Shown in pieces: positions 6,921-15,402 of a DNA stretch of 29,383 bases; the first letter of the stretch is position 1; every line of letters begins with the position of its first letter. The position numbers and the translations under genes are program-made. Below the pieces are notes generated by a model, which saw only the letters and a program-made list of their open reading frames with translations, was not told where the DNA came from and did no database searches. This DNA comes from Ruminococcaceae bacterium UBA3215 (GTDB taxonomy: Bacteria > Bacillota > Clostridia > Oscillospirales > Ruminococcaceae). Location: positions 108,342-137,724 of the forward strand of contig DEWH01000028.1 in the NCBI GenBank assembly GCA_002363155.1. Direction: 5' to 3'.

Positions 6921-7978
6921 CTCTCAACACACCTTTCCGCCGCGCAGATGAGCGCTTCATTCTCAATGCGGGGTCTGACTGCGATACGGAAGAACCGTTC
7001 GCCGAGACCCGCAAAATTCCAGCAGTTCCGGATAGCTATACCTTCCGCGCGAAGCCCGTTCTCAAGGCGAAGTGCCTTGTCCGCGTCATCGGCGCTGCAC
7101 AGTATGAAGTTTGCGTCGGAGGGATATACCTTGAAGCCGAGGGCTCTGAATCCCGCGGACAGATACGCCCGTTCCTGCGCTATCAGCTTTCGTGCATTCT
7201 CCGTGTATTCACGTTCGCCGAGCGCGGCGATTCCCGCAGCCTGAGCAGGTACGGAAACGCTCCAGTGCTGACCCGCAAGCCGCACCGACACGGCGGTATC
7301 CTTGCTGCCGAACACAGCGTAACCGAGCCGCAGACCCGGTATTGCGTAAGTCTTTGTGAAAGCGCGGAGAATGATAGTGTAACTATTGAGCTCCGCTGCA
7401 TTCAGACTGTGGGAAGCTCCGTTTTCCGCAAGCTCAATGAAGCATTCGTCAAGGACAAGGTATATCCCCCGTTCGCAGGCTTTCACTATCCGGTCAAGCA
7501 GATCTTTGTCAATGAGCCGCCCCGTCGGGTTGTTCGGACTGCACAGAAACAGCATATCAACATCGTCCGTAAGCTTGTCAAGGACAGTTTCATCAAGCAT
7601 AAAACCGCTTTCTTCGGTAAGTTTATGCCCGATAACCTCACAGTCGATGTTCTCAAGCGCCGCGACGTATTCAGTGAAAGTCGGGGTGACGATAACGGCG
7701 CGCTTTGGCTTTAATGCATACACAATGCGGTAGATCAGATCGTCCGCGCCGTTGCCGATAACGATCCTGTCTCCGCCGACTTTCAGCTGTCCGCTGAGAC
7801 GCGCGGTAAGCTCCCCGCAGAACGGGTCGGGGTAGCGGTCACTTCTGTCCGCAGCGTCTCTTGCCGCTTTCCGTACGCTCTCCGGCATTCCCAGCGGGTT
7901 CAGGTTTGCCGAGAAGTCGTATTTTACAGGACTTCCGTAAACATACCCGCCGTGAAGATATTCAGATGTTCTGTTCAT
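6908..7978 (-). CDS. cobD: threonine-phosphate decarboxylase CobD
   Basis: PLP enzyme that makes (R)-1-amino-2-propanol phosphate from L-threonine phosphate, the linker that CbiB attaches to cobyric acid. It is 356 residues long and related to histidinol-phosphate aminotransferase. The N-terminus HGGYVYG...DFSANLNPLGMP (9-31) is typical of CobD. PLP contacts are SPNNPTG (147-153), Asp177 in LVLDECF, and Lys209 in AFTKTYAIPGLRLGYAV. The ATG at 7978 overlaps the cbiB stop (ATGA) and follows GGAG; an in-frame start at 8029 lies inside cbiB and is rejected. A plain HisC is the main alternative, but the N-terminus and location favour CobD. Confidence 0.92.
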   Translation of the reverse strand: MNRTSEYLHGGYVYGSPVKYDFSANLNPLGMPESVRKAARDAADRSDRYPDPFCGELTARLSGQLKVGGDRIVIGNGADDLIYRIVYALKPKRAVIVTPTFTEYVAALENIDCEVIGHKLTEESGFMLDETVLDKLTDDVDMLFLCSPNNPTGRLIDKDLLDRIVKACERGIYLVLDECFIELAENGASHSLNAAELNSYTIILRAFTKTYAIPGLRLGYAVFGSKDTAVSVRLAGQHWSVSVPAQAAGIAALGEREYTENARKLIAQERAYLSAGFRALGFKVYPSDANFILCSADDADKALRLENGLRAEGIAIRNCWNFAGLGERFFRIAVRPRIENEALICAAERCVESWQR

Positions 7979-8940
7979 AAGATCACTCCGTAAATAAGAA
8001 CCCTTACCGCCGCGAATACCGCAAGGCACAGCACCGATGCAAGGTACATCAGCCTGTTTGCGCGGCGGATATCCTCGTTTTCTATCGGACGGGTATCGTC
8101 ACCGATATACGGCTTTTTGTGCAGCTCGCCGAAATAGTACGCATCGCCCGCCAGCCGTACTCCGAGTGCCCCCGCGCACACCGACTCGGTCTGCGCGGAA
8201 TTGGGGCTTGCGTGCTTTCGCCTGTCCCGCTTCCATATCCGCAGCGCGTTCTTCCCGTCCATGCCGGAAAGGCTCGCGGACAGTATCATAAAAAGCGCGG
8301 ACAGCCGGGAGGGGATAAAGTTCAGCACATCGTCAGTTCTTGCCGCAAACCGTCCTATATCCCGGTATTTCTCGTTTTTATACCCTATCATGGAATCCAT
8401 GGTGTTGACAGACTTGTAAACCACGCCTCCGACTGCACCGAACAGCGCCATATACATTATCGGCGCGGTAACTCCGTCGGAGGTATTCTCCGCCACAGTC
8501 TCCACTGCGGCACGGATTATACCTTCCCGGTCAAGGACTGCGGTATCACGTCCGACGATCATGGACACGGCTTTCCGTGCCTTTTCGGTATCGCCTTCAT
8601 TTACTGCGCGGTACACCTTCATGCTCTCGTCACGCAGACACCTTGCCGCCAGCATATAATAGCAGAGTATGCTCTCGGCGGCCATGCCGAGCCACACATT
8701 CAGCCGACAGCACAAAAAGAGCAGTCCCGCGGATATCCCGCCGGACAGGATAATCACAGTGAGCGCAAGAAATATCCCGCCTGCACGCAGGTTTTTGAAA
8801 TGCGCACGGACGTATTTTTCCAGCGCGGATATCAGCTTCCCGATAAGCCGTATCGGGTGGGGCAGGCTGTACGGGTCTCCTATCAGAGCGTCCAACAGAA
8901 AGCCGATGACAAGCGGCATCAGCGGTATCATATATCTCAT
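7975..8940 (-). CDS. cbiB: adenosylcobinamide-phosphate synthase CbiB
   Basis: Membrane enzyme that joins aminopropanol phosphate to adenosylcobyric acid. It is 321 residues with hydrophobic segments near residues 5-20, 55-80, 85-100, 155-175 and 295-320. Family motifs include LIGDPYSLPHPIRLIGKLI near the N-terminus, VAENTSDGVTAP, SVNTMDSMIGYKNEKY, LNFIPSRL, and SPNSAQTESVCAGALGVRL. ATGA overlaps on both sides, with cobC before it and cobD after it, place it in the coupled operon next to the gene that supplies its substrate. Confidence 0.95.
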   Translation of the reverse strand: MRYMIPLMPLVIGFLLDALIGDPYSLPHPIRLIGKLISALEKYVRAHFKNLRAGGIFLALTVIILSGGISAGLLFLCCRLNVWLGMAAESILCYYMLAARCLRDESMKVYRAVNEGDTEKARKAVSMIVGRDTAVLDREGIIRAAVETVAENTSDGVTAPIMYMALFGAVGGVVYKSVNTMDSMIGYKNEKYRDIGRFAARTDDVLNFIPSRLSALFMILSASLSGMDGKNALRIWKRDRRKHASPNSAQTESVCAGALGVRLAGDAYYFGELHKKPYIGDDTRPIENEDIRRANRLMYLASVLCLAVFAAVRVLIYGVIL

Positions 8941-9497
8941 ATTACGCCCCTGATCTCAAGTTTTTCGCCGTCAAAAACGGTAATATAGCCGTGACCGTTT
9001 TCCGTGATATATTCGTAGAATTCCTTGTGCGGCACCGCAAGCCGCTCCATTATCGACATTATCGTTCCGCCGTGCGCTATAACAGCCAGTGTTCCGCAGT
9101 CCTCGTTCTCATGCACCGCGCGGAGAAATCCACGCACACAGCGCTCACGGAATGCGTCCACATCTTCGCCCTCCGGAGGCGCTGTCATTCCGTTGTTTGC
9201 GATCCACTTCATATACTCCGGATCCCCGTCAAGCTCGGCATGGCACTTCCCCTCGAAAATGCCGAAACCGCATTCCCGCAGTTCGTCATAAACTTTCGGC
9301 TCCTTGCCGGGGTAGATGATGCCGGCGGTCTGTATGCAGCGCAGCATAGGGCTTGATACTACCCTGTCGCAGCCGGGATAGGCAATGGTTTTAAGTTCGG
9401 CTATACCCTCTTCGCAAAGCGGTTCGTCGGTGCTGCCGATAAAGCGTTTTCCGATATTTCCCGGTATCTTACCGTGCCGTATTAAATAAACAGTCAA
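8937..9497 (-). CDS. cobC: histidine phosphatase, alpha-ribazole phosphatase (CobC-type)
   Basis: Likely removes phosphate from alpha-ribazole-5'-phosphate (or from adenosylcobalamin-5'-phosphate) in the nucleotide-loop branch. It is 186 residues with the phosphohistidine motif YLIRHGKIPG (His8), SSPMLRCIQTA, the ECGFGIFEG block, and a second His in VIAHGGTIM. The start is TTG at 9497, overlapping the TGA of the preceding gene and sitting just after AAGGAGAAG. A longer frame upstream to 9602 overlaps the neighbouring gene and lacks family sequence. The function is assigned by family and operon position; general histidine phosphatases look similar. Confidence 0.87.
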   Translation of the reverse strand: MTVYLIRHGKIPGNIGKRFIGSTDEPLCEEGIAELKTIAYPGCDRVVSSPMLRCIQTAGIIYPGKEPKVYDELRECGFGIFEGKCHAELDGDPEYMKWIANNGMTAPPEGEDVDAFRERCVRGFLRAVHENEDCGTLAVIAHGGTIMSIMERLAVPHKEFYEYITENGHGYITVFDGEKLEIRGVI

Positions 9498-9874
9498 ATC
9501 TCTTCTCCTTTGATGATCTTCGCTATACCGCAGCACACACGATACACCGTTCCGGCACGGGAAGCGATGATGCACCCCGCGCGCCCGGTCATTTCCCGCC
9601 ACTCGCGCTCGCTCTTTTCAAGCGGTATTATCCCGCTCCCGATCTCGTTCATCAGTATTATATCACATTTCAGCCTATCCGTAAAGGCGAGCGGGTCTTC
9701 TCCCCGCGCCATGACCCGCTTTACCGCGAGTTCGTAATTGCGGACGCATCTTGCGCTCTGCACCGCGTCAAGGTCACAGCTCCCGCAGTCGATGATATCT
9801 TCGGCTTTAAGAGAATACCGCGACTTCGCAAACTCCGTCTTGCCCTGGAACGCGCCGCCCGTTATCATTATCAT
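9494..9874 (-). CDS. second, short CobU-like P-loop protein
   Basis: A 126-residue relative of adenosylcobinamide kinase/guanylyltransferase. It keeps the P-loop (ITGGAFQGKTE, residues 4-14) and the family block NEIGSGIIPLEKSEREWREM (76-95) followed by GRAG. It lacks the stretch with the histidine that carries GMP in CobU, so full guanylyltransferase activity is doubtful. It overlaps cobU by ATGA and the cobC TTG by four bases. It may be a kinase-only protein or a partner subunit of the upstream CobU. It sits between cobU and cobC, where cobS might be expected. Its Cys-rich patches (residues 30-43 and 114-115) are unusual for the family. Confidence 0.8.
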   Translation of the reverse strand: MIMITGGAFQGKTEFAKSRYSLKAEDIIDCGSCDLDAVQSARCVRNYELAVKRVMARGEDPLAFTDRLKCDIILMNEIGSGIIPLEKSEREWREMTGRAGCIIASRAGTVYRVCCGIAKIIKGEEI

Positions 9875-10392
9875 AGTAAAAGCCTGCCTTTCAGTACCGC
9901 CGGTATCCCGTAAACGCACTCCACAACGCAGTCCGCCGCTGCCGCAAGCCGGGCGTTTATCCTGCCGAGCACGCGGATATAGCCGTTCGTCTCCGCGCCG
10001 TAGTCTATGCCGTCGGAGCCCACGTTATTCGTGACGATCACGAGTTCTTCCGCAAGTGTGCGAAGATGCTCTATCCCCTGTATGATGCGCTCTTCCGGGT
10101 CATTTATCCCGCTTTCGCCGAACATCTCGTTTGCGCAGAGATTCGCCATACATTCCAGCAGGACTCTGCTTCCGGACGGGATCTCAAGTTCCGCAAGACC
10201 GGTGTATCTCTCAATTGTCACAAAGCCTTTCCCGGCACGAAGTTTCCTGTGCCGGTCAATGGCGGCAAGGGTTTCCTCTCCGAAAGGCTGCATTGTGGCG
10301 ATGTAGTATTTGTTATCGCCGTACCTGTCCAGCAGCTTCTCCGCAAGGCTCGATTTCCCGCATTTCGAGCCGCCTGTTATAAGTGTCATCAC
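9871..10392 (-). CDS. cobU: adenosylcobinamide kinase / guanylyltransferase CobU
   Basis: Phosphorylates adenosylcobinamide and then forms adenosylcobinamide-GDP. It is 173 residues with the P-loop TGGSKCGKS (6-14) and the IATMQ...RHRK stretch, in which His48 matches the family's guanylylated histidine. The C-terminal block is GRINARLAAAADCVVECVYG. The family motif NE-G-G-I-P is altered here to TNNVGSDGIDYG (121-132), while the neighbouring small paralogue keeps it. The start is GTG at 10392 (overlapping the cobT stop) or ATG at 10389; the difference is one residue. Confidence 0.9.
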   Translation of the reverse strand: MMTLITGGSKCGKSSLAEKLLDRYGDNKYYIATMQPFGEETLAAIDRHRKLRAGKGFVTIERYTGLAELEIPSGSRVLLECMANLCANEMFGESGINDPEERIIQGIEHLRTLAEELVIVTNNVGSDGIDYGAETNGYIRVLGRINARLAAAADCVVECVYGIPAVLKGRLLL

Positions 10393-11423
10393 AGCTTTCT
10401 GTACCTCTCAAGTCCCATTCCGTCAAAGGTGTGGGCTTCGTAATAAACGGCGCAGGCGCAGTCAAGGAGCGGAAGCAGCATAAGCCCTCCCGTTCCCTCG
10501 CCGAGCCGCATTTCCGCAGTGATAAGCGGTCTCAGTCCCAGCGCGTCAAGGAGCAGCTTCCCCACAGGCTCCGCGGAAACGTGGCTTGCAAGCATATAGT
10601 CTTTGCAGCCCGGAACGAGCCGCTCCGCAATGAGTGCCGCCGCAGCCGATATCGCCCCGTCTATGACCACGGGTATGCCGGTTTCCGCTCCGCCGATGAA
10701 CAGTCCCGCCATTCCCGCAATATCGAACCCGCCGACTTTTGCAAGAACATCGAGCGCGTCGTGCGGGTCGGGATCGTTGACAGCTATCGCGCGCTCTATC
10801 ACCTTTATCTTGTGCGCAAGCCGTGTGTCGTCAAGTCCCGCGCCGCGCCCCGTCACTTCTCCCGGCGGAAGTCCCAGCATCACCGAGGTTATCGCCGCAG
10901 AAGCGGTTGTGTTGCCTATCCCCATTTCGCCGGTCACGACTATGTCTGTCCCGGCGCGCTTCTGCTCCCGCATTATCCCGATCCCGGTCATTACGGCGCG
11001 CTCCGCTTCTTCGCGGGACATTGCCGCTCCGACAGCCATATTTCTCGTTCCCGCGGCTATCTTACGGTCAAGAGCGGAGGTTTTCCCGGCAACCCCGATA
11101 TCCACCGTCAGAACGTCCCCATTCACACTTCTTGCAATGATGTTCACGCTTGAACAGCCCCGAACCATCTCGTCCGCGCACATGGCGGTAACACTGCTGT
11201 CCGACTGGGTCACGCCCTCGCAGACCACTCCGTTGTCCGCGCACATCACGACTGCACAGCGTTTTGAGATATGCACATTTTCGGTGCGCTGTATCTTTGC
11301 TATCTTTACGACAGCGTCCTCAAGCAGTCCGAGACTTCCGAGGGGCTTCGCTATGCTGTCCCAGCGCTCTTTTGCACGCGCTCCCGCACTTTCGTCGGGC
11401 AGTGCGATCTCAGTTCTTATCAT
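10389..11423 (-). CDS. cobT: nicotinate-nucleotide:dimethylbenzimidazole phosphoribosyltransferase CobT
   Basis: Activates the lower ligand base by forming its alpha-ribotide from nicotinate mononucleotide. It is 344 residues, the usual length. Motifs include KPLGSLGLLE (26-35), VMCADNGV (59-66), TGEMGIGNTT (164-173), and the catalytic Glu309 in RLGEGTGG. GGAGAG lies upstream of the ATG, inside the last codons of cbiA (14-bp overlap). The product and the CobU/CobC neighbours form the nucleotide-loop module. Which base is used cannot be told from this gene. Confidence 0.95.
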   Translation of the reverse strand: MIRTEIALPDESAGARAKERWDSIAKPLGSLGLLEDAVVKIAKIQRTENVHISKRCAVVMCADNGVVCEGVTQSDSSVTAMCADEMVRGCSSVNIIARSVNGDVLTVDIGVAGKTSALDRKIAAGTRNMAVGAAMSREEAERAVMTGIGIMREQKRAGTDIVVTGEMGIGNTTASAAITSVMLGLPPGEVTGRGAGLDDTRLAHKIKVIERAIAVNDPDPHDALDVLAKVGGFDIAGMAGLFIGGAETGIPVVIDGAISAAAALIAERLVPGCKDYMLASHVSAEPVGKLLLDALGLRPLITAEMRLGEGTGGLMLLPLLDCACAVYYEAHTFDGMGLERYRKL

Positions 11424-12762
11424 CTTTTCTCTCCATATATCCGCGGCAGGCGTTCACAAAGCGCTCCGCTATGCCGGTGTCCGCATAAAAGTAAAGGTGC
11501 GGGAATCCCGCGTACATCGTTCCGGTATGGTGAACGCAGTCCCATTTCCTGCCGTCCGGCTTTTCCGCAGTCATATCACTGCCGCAGCTTGTACTGTCGA
11601 AGTAGTGGAACTCGTGGGCCGGGAAGCTTTCTCCGGCACCGCACAGAAGCCCGTCATTCCCGGCTGTAAGCGTCACATACCCGAACCGCGCCAGCTTATC
11701 GGTCCTGTATGCTTTCCCCGGTATCACTCCCGCGCCTTTATACGCGTTCCCGTTCATATCCTCAAAGGTCTCATGCAGGTACATAAACCCGCCGCATTCC
11801 GCGATCACCGGCATTCCCCGACCGATAAGACGCTTTATTTCCGCAGACATTTCCGCGTTACCGGAAAGCTCCTGCGCGTGCAGTTCCGGATATCCCCCGC
11901 AGAGGATAAGCCCGTCCGCGTCTTCCGGGACCCGTCTGTCAGCCATGGGCGAGAAGTACCTTACGGTGCAGCCCATACGTTCCAGCAGTTCGATGTTGTC
12001 CGCGTAGATAAAGCAGAACGCGCCGTCTTTCGCGGCGGCGATCACCGGAGGTCTGCCGGTGATCTTTGTCACTGCCGGAGCCGTATATGCCGTCAGTGCG
12101 CTGTCCTGCACCTCCGGAACAAGATAGGGGAGAATGTGCTTCTCCGCAAGCTCTCCGAGCGCGGCAAGCTTCGCCTTAATATCCGGTATCTCCGCCGCCG
12201 TCACAAGTCCGAGACTGCGGCTTTCGAGCACGATGCCGCTTTTCGGCATACAGCCGAGATAACGCGTCCCAAGCTCGCCGCAGAGCCGTTTTGCAAGCGG
12301 GACAAGGCGCTCCGGCAGCCGGTTGAAGATGAATCCGGCAATACGGTTCGGGCGCCTGTATTCAAGGAATCCGCGCATCACCGCGCCTATCGAATCGCTC
12401 ATTCCCCGGCAGTCGATCACTATCACGGCAGGAGTCTCCGTGATGCAGGAGACCGAGTGCGCGGAACCGCGCCCCTCCGCCCCGTCGTAGAACCCCATTA
12501 CCCCCTCTATAACGGCAATGCCGCTGTCACGAGTGTTTTCATACAGCAGGTATCTCAGCGTGTCGCCGGAGCAGAAGAAGCTGTCAAGGTTGTGGGACGG
12601 AACACCGATAACTTCACGGTGAAACATCGGGTCTATGTAGTCCGGTCCGCACTTGAACGCGCTTACACGCAGCCCCCTCGCTTTCAGCGCCGCAAGTACG
12701 GCGCAGGTAACGGTTGTCTTTCCGCAGCCGCTGTGCGTTCCGGCAATTATCAGTCGCTTCAT
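11410..12762 (-). CDS. cbiA: cobyrinate a,c-diamide synthase CbiA
   Basis: Glutamine- and ATP-dependent amidation of side chains a and c of cobyrinate. It is 450 residues. The N-terminal ATPase domain has P-loop AGTHSGCGKTT (7-17), FKCGPDYIDPMFH (36-48) and EGVMGFYDG (86-94). The C-terminal glutamine amidotransferase domain starts near residue 240 and has Cys323 in IAECGGFMYL and a later HEFHYFD block. The ATG overlaps the cbiET stop (ATGA). This is the anaerobic-type CbiA rather than the longer CobB, in line with the rest of the pathway. Confidence 0.95.
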   Translation of the reverse strand: MKRLIIAGTHSGCGKTTVTCAVLAALKARGLRVSAFKCGPDYIDPMFHREVIGVPSHNLDSFFCSGDTLRYLLYENTRDSGIAVIEGVMGFYDGAEGRGSAHSVSCITETPAVIVIDCRGMSDSIGAVMRGFLEYRRPNRIAGFIFNRLPERLVPLAKRLCGELGTRYLGCMPKSGIVLESRSLGLVTAAEIPDIKAKLAALGELAEKHILPYLVPEVQDSALTAYTAPAVTKITGRPPVIAAAKDGAFCFIYADNIELLERMGCTVRYFSPMADRRVPEDADGLILCGGYPELHAQELSGNAEMSAEIKRLIGRGMPVIAECGGFMYLHETFEDMNGNAYKGAGVIPGKAYRTDKLARFGYVTLTAGNDGLLCGAGESFPAHEFHYFDSTSCGSDMTAEKPDGRKWDCVHHTGTMYAGFPHLYFYADTGIAERFVNACRGYMERKDDKN

Positions 12763-13946
12763 TTCTTCCCCTCTATGATGAAAACCGGATTCTGCGCCGC
12801 AAGCATTGTGTGGCTGCCGGCTTTTCTTGTCCTTGTCACGGCTATCTGCGTCACTTCCGCGGTAATACCGCGGCTTTCGAGCGCTCTGACAGCTTCGTTC
12901 AGCGTTTCGAGCGTCACTGCCGTCACCACGAAACGCGGGCTGTTCCCGCCCCGGAATGCCGACTCCGCGATCTCGGCTATCCTGCCGCTCGCTCCGCCCG
13001 CAAACACAGCATCGGGCTTCGGCAGTTCCGGCAGTACAACGGAAATATCGCCCTCACGCACATTTATGTTGTCACAGCGAAAAGCGATGCCGTTACGGCG
13101 GGTAAGATCACAGGCTTCCGCCGACTTGTCCACAGCCCACACCGTCCCGTCCGTGCATTGCAGTGCGCATTCCACGGATACCGAGCCTGTGCCGCAGCCG
13201 ATATCCCAGACCGTATCCTGTTCACCGATACCGAGCTTCGACATCACGACCGCGCGCACCTCCGATTTTGTCATCGGCACCTCGCCGCGTATAAACTCAC
13301 TGTCCGGTATGCCGAACCGGAAAGCGCGCTCATATCCGGGGTTTTCCGTCACCATTACCGCCAGCTTTCCGAAACTTCCCGAAGCAAGATCATCTGCCGT
13401 GCCGGTGAGAATGCGCTCGTCCGGATAACCGAGATCTTCTCCGGTATGCACCGTGATACCGCCCATTCCGTATTCCCGGAGCCGGGCGCATACATCGGCG
13501 GGCAAGATGCCCCCGCCGAGCAGGAAAAAGCAGTATCCGGCACGGCTGACGCTTCGCACTATATTCGCGGTCTTTCCGTGAAGATCCACGAACCGCATAT
13601 CCTTCCAGGGTTTCTTTATCTTTGCGCAGAAATACACCGGCGACGCTATCCCCGGTATTATGCTGACATCTCTCCCGCGGAGCATCTCCGAAAGCTTTTC
13701 GGCACCGCTGAAAAAACCGCAGTCCCCGGACATAAGCACCGCGGTATCACTGTCCCCGCAGTCATCTATAAAGGCGCAGATCTCGTCATATTTCCAGCTC
13801 TCAAAGCATCTCTTCCCAAGCCAGGAAAACGGCTCCAGCATTCTCTTCGCGCCGATCAGCACCTCCGCGCTCATAACAGCCTCAAGAGCCTCGGCGGTAA
13901 GCGTTTTTCTGCCGTCCATGCCGATCCCGACAATGTAAATCTTCAT
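12759..13946 (-). CDS. cbiET: CbiE-CbiT fusion (precorrin-6B C5,15-methyltransferase/decarboxylase)
   Basis: Methylates C5 and C15 and removes the acetate carboxyl at C12, using S-adenosylmethionine, to give cobalt-precorrin-8. Residues 1 to about 205 are the CbiE methyltransferase half (YIVGIGMDGRKTLT at 4-17; SGDCGFFSG at 73-81; SIIPGIASP at 95-103). Residues from about 215 are the CbiT half, with PMTKSEVRA (224-232) and the SAM motif VWDIGCGTGS (246-255). The fusion is equivalent to CobL, found as one protein in many genomes. It overlaps both neighbours by ATGA. Confidence 0.94.
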   Translation of the reverse strand: MKIYIVGIGMDGRKTLTAEALEAVMSAEVLIGAKRMLEPFSWLGKRCFESWKYDEICAFIDDCGDSDTAVLMSGDCGFFSGAEKLSEMLRGRDVSIIPGIASPVYFCAKIKKPWKDMRFVDLHGKTANIVRSVSRAGYCFFLLGGGILPADVCARLREYGMGGITVHTGEDLGYPDERILTGTADDLASGSFGKLAVMVTENPGYERAFRFGIPDSEFIRGEVPMTKSEVRAVVMSKLGIGEQDTVWDIGCGTGSVSVECALQCTDGTVWAVDKSAEACDLTRRNGIAFRCDNINVREGDISVVLPELPKPDAVFAGGASGRIAEIAESAFRGGNSPRFVVTAVTLETLNEAVRALESRGITAEVTQIAVTRTRKAGSHTMLAAQNPVFIIEGKK

Positions 13947-14686
13947 AGCGCAAGCTCCCCGATAATCTCCCGCATTCTCTCCGGCGGATAACCGTCCTCT
14001 GCCGGTCTTGTCAGCGTTATCATCTCTATCCCGGCAAGCCGTGCGGCTTCCGCTTTTTCGGGATAGCCGCCGGCTTTCCCGCTCTCCTTTGTGACAAGTA
14101 TCCGCGCACCGCTCCGCTTTATATGCAGCAGATTCTCTTCCGCCGTGAAAGGTCCCTTTCCGGTTATCACATGGTTACGTTCAAAGCCGAAAGACGCGCA
14201 GTATTCCTCTATTCCCTCCGCCGGCAGTACCCGGAGCCATACCCGCTTCCTGTCCGTTACTTTCGCAAGCACAGGCAGTTCCTTGCTTCCGAGGGTGCTC
14301 AGTATCGGGCAGTCTGTCTCATTGAGCATAGCGACAAGCTCCTCGGCAGTTCCGGCTGTCCTTCCGGAAACAGCGCATTTCTCCCTTATAAGCCGGTAAT
14401 ACGGCGCTCCCGTCCCGGAACAAGCTTCCTTTATGTTCGCGGTGGCTTCCGCTGCATAAGGGTGGGTGGCATCTATCACCGCGGCATAGCTTTCCGAGCG
14501 TATCAGATCCGACATCTCCCGGCTGCCGAGCCGCCCGGTGAACACGTTCACACTGCCCTTGACGCCCAGCAATGACGCACCGTAGCCGGTCGTGACGGAA
14601 ACATCGGCGGGAATGCCGCGCTCACGGCAGAACTCCGCAAGCTCCCTGCCCTCGGACGTTCCGCCGAATATCAGTATCTTCCTCAT
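13943..14686 (-). CDS. cbiJ: cobalt-precorrin-6A reductase CbiJ
   Basis: NAD(P)H-dependent reduction of the corrin ring before the CbiET steps. It is 247 residues. The N-terminus KILIFGGTSEGRELAEF is the family's nucleotide-binding start, followed by DATHPYAAEAT, the STLGSKEL block, and VTKESGKAGGYPEK near the C-terminus. The ATG at 14686 overlaps the cbiH stop (ATGA); an in-frame start at 14815 would sit inside cbiH and is rejected. Confidence 0.93.
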   Translation of the reverse strand: MRKILIFGGTSEGRELAEFCRERGIPADVSVTTGYGASLLGVKGSVNVFTGRLGSREMSDLIRSESYAAVIDATHPYAAEATANIKEACSGTGAPYYRLIREKCAVSGRTAGTAEELVAMLNETDCPILSTLGSKELPVLAKVTDRKRVWLRVLPAEGIEEYCASFGFERNHVITGKGPFTAEENLLHIKRSGARILVTKESGKAGGYPEKAEAARLAGIEMITLTRPAEDGYPPERMREIIGELAL

Positions 14687-15402
14687 ATCCGGTATCCTCT
14701 CGGAGTCACCAGCCTGCCGTTTATCACGCGGGTAAATGAGCTTCCCACAAAGACGGTGGAGAACATATCCGTCTGTGTACCGCGCAGCTCGCCGAGAGTG
14801 AGTATCCGGGTGCATTCGCCCTCCCTGCCGATATTCGACGCTATCCCGCAGGGCGTGCCGGCAGACCGGTATTTCAGTATGATATCACACGCCCGGCTGA
14901 GGTTGTCCGTGCGTTTCTTCGACATGGGATTGTACAGCACGATCGCAAGATCCCCCGCAGCAGCGCCTTCAAGCCGTTTTTCGATGACATCGGGTGGAGT
15001 AAGCAGATCGGACAGGCTTATGACCGCGAAATCGTTCGTAAGGGGCGAACCGAGAAGCGCCGCTCCGGAAAGGGCTGCGGTAACTCCGGGGATAACCTTT
15101 ATCCGCGCTCCCGGAAAGCCCTCCGAAAGCTCAAGCGCCAGCCCCGCCATTCCGTAAACTCCCGCGTCGCCGCTGCATACAAGAGCCGTGTCCCTTGCGG
15201 AAGCCTGCTCCAGCGCGTAGAGGACACGTTCCTTTTCCTGCCGCATTCCCGTGGACCAGAACTCCTTGCCGGGATAAAGCGGACGCAGAATATCGCAGTA
15301 CACCGTATATCCCACAATAAGTCCGCATCTGTCAATCGCGGCTGCCGCTTCGGCTGTCATTCCGTCCGCGGCGCCGCTGCCGATACCGATCACATAAAGC
15401 AA
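14683..15402 (-). CDS. cbiH: cobalt-precorrin-3 C17-methyltransferase CbiH
   Basis: Methylates C17 and contracts the ring to form cobalt-precorrin-4. It is 239 residues with a tetrapyrrole methylase fold. Features are YVIGIGSGAADGMT near the N-terminus, VGYTVYCDI, CSGDAGVYGMA, VIPGVTAALSGAALLGSP and LYNPMSKKR. The start is TTG at 15402, preceded by a GAGGA-like site and overlapping cbiG by 13 bp; no in-frame ATG keeps the family N-terminus. Confidence 0.94.
   Translation of the reverse strand: MLYVIGIGSGAADGMTAEAAAAIDRCGLIVGYTVYCDILRPLYPGKEFWSTGMRQEKERVLYALEQASARDTALVCSGDAGVYGMAGLALELSEGFPGARIKVIPGVTAALSGAALLGSPLTNDFAVISLSDLLTPPDVIEKRLEGAAAGDLAIVLYNPMSKKRTDNLSRACDIILKYRSAGTPCGIASNIGREGECTRILTLGELRGTQTDMFSTVFVGSSFTRVINGRLVTPRGYRI

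Noticed and set aside
9498..9602. Longer N-terminus for the CobC-type phosphatase
   Set aside because: It overlaps the small CobU gene and lacks family sequence; the TTG at 9497 has an excellent ribosome site and starts right at the phosphatase motif.
10603..13428. Very long open frame on the plus strand (941 codons)
   Set aside because: It runs antisense across cobT, cbiA and part of cbiET, all clear genes, and its translation has a biased, Ser/Arg/Pro-rich composition with no family motif. It results from the high G+C codon pattern.
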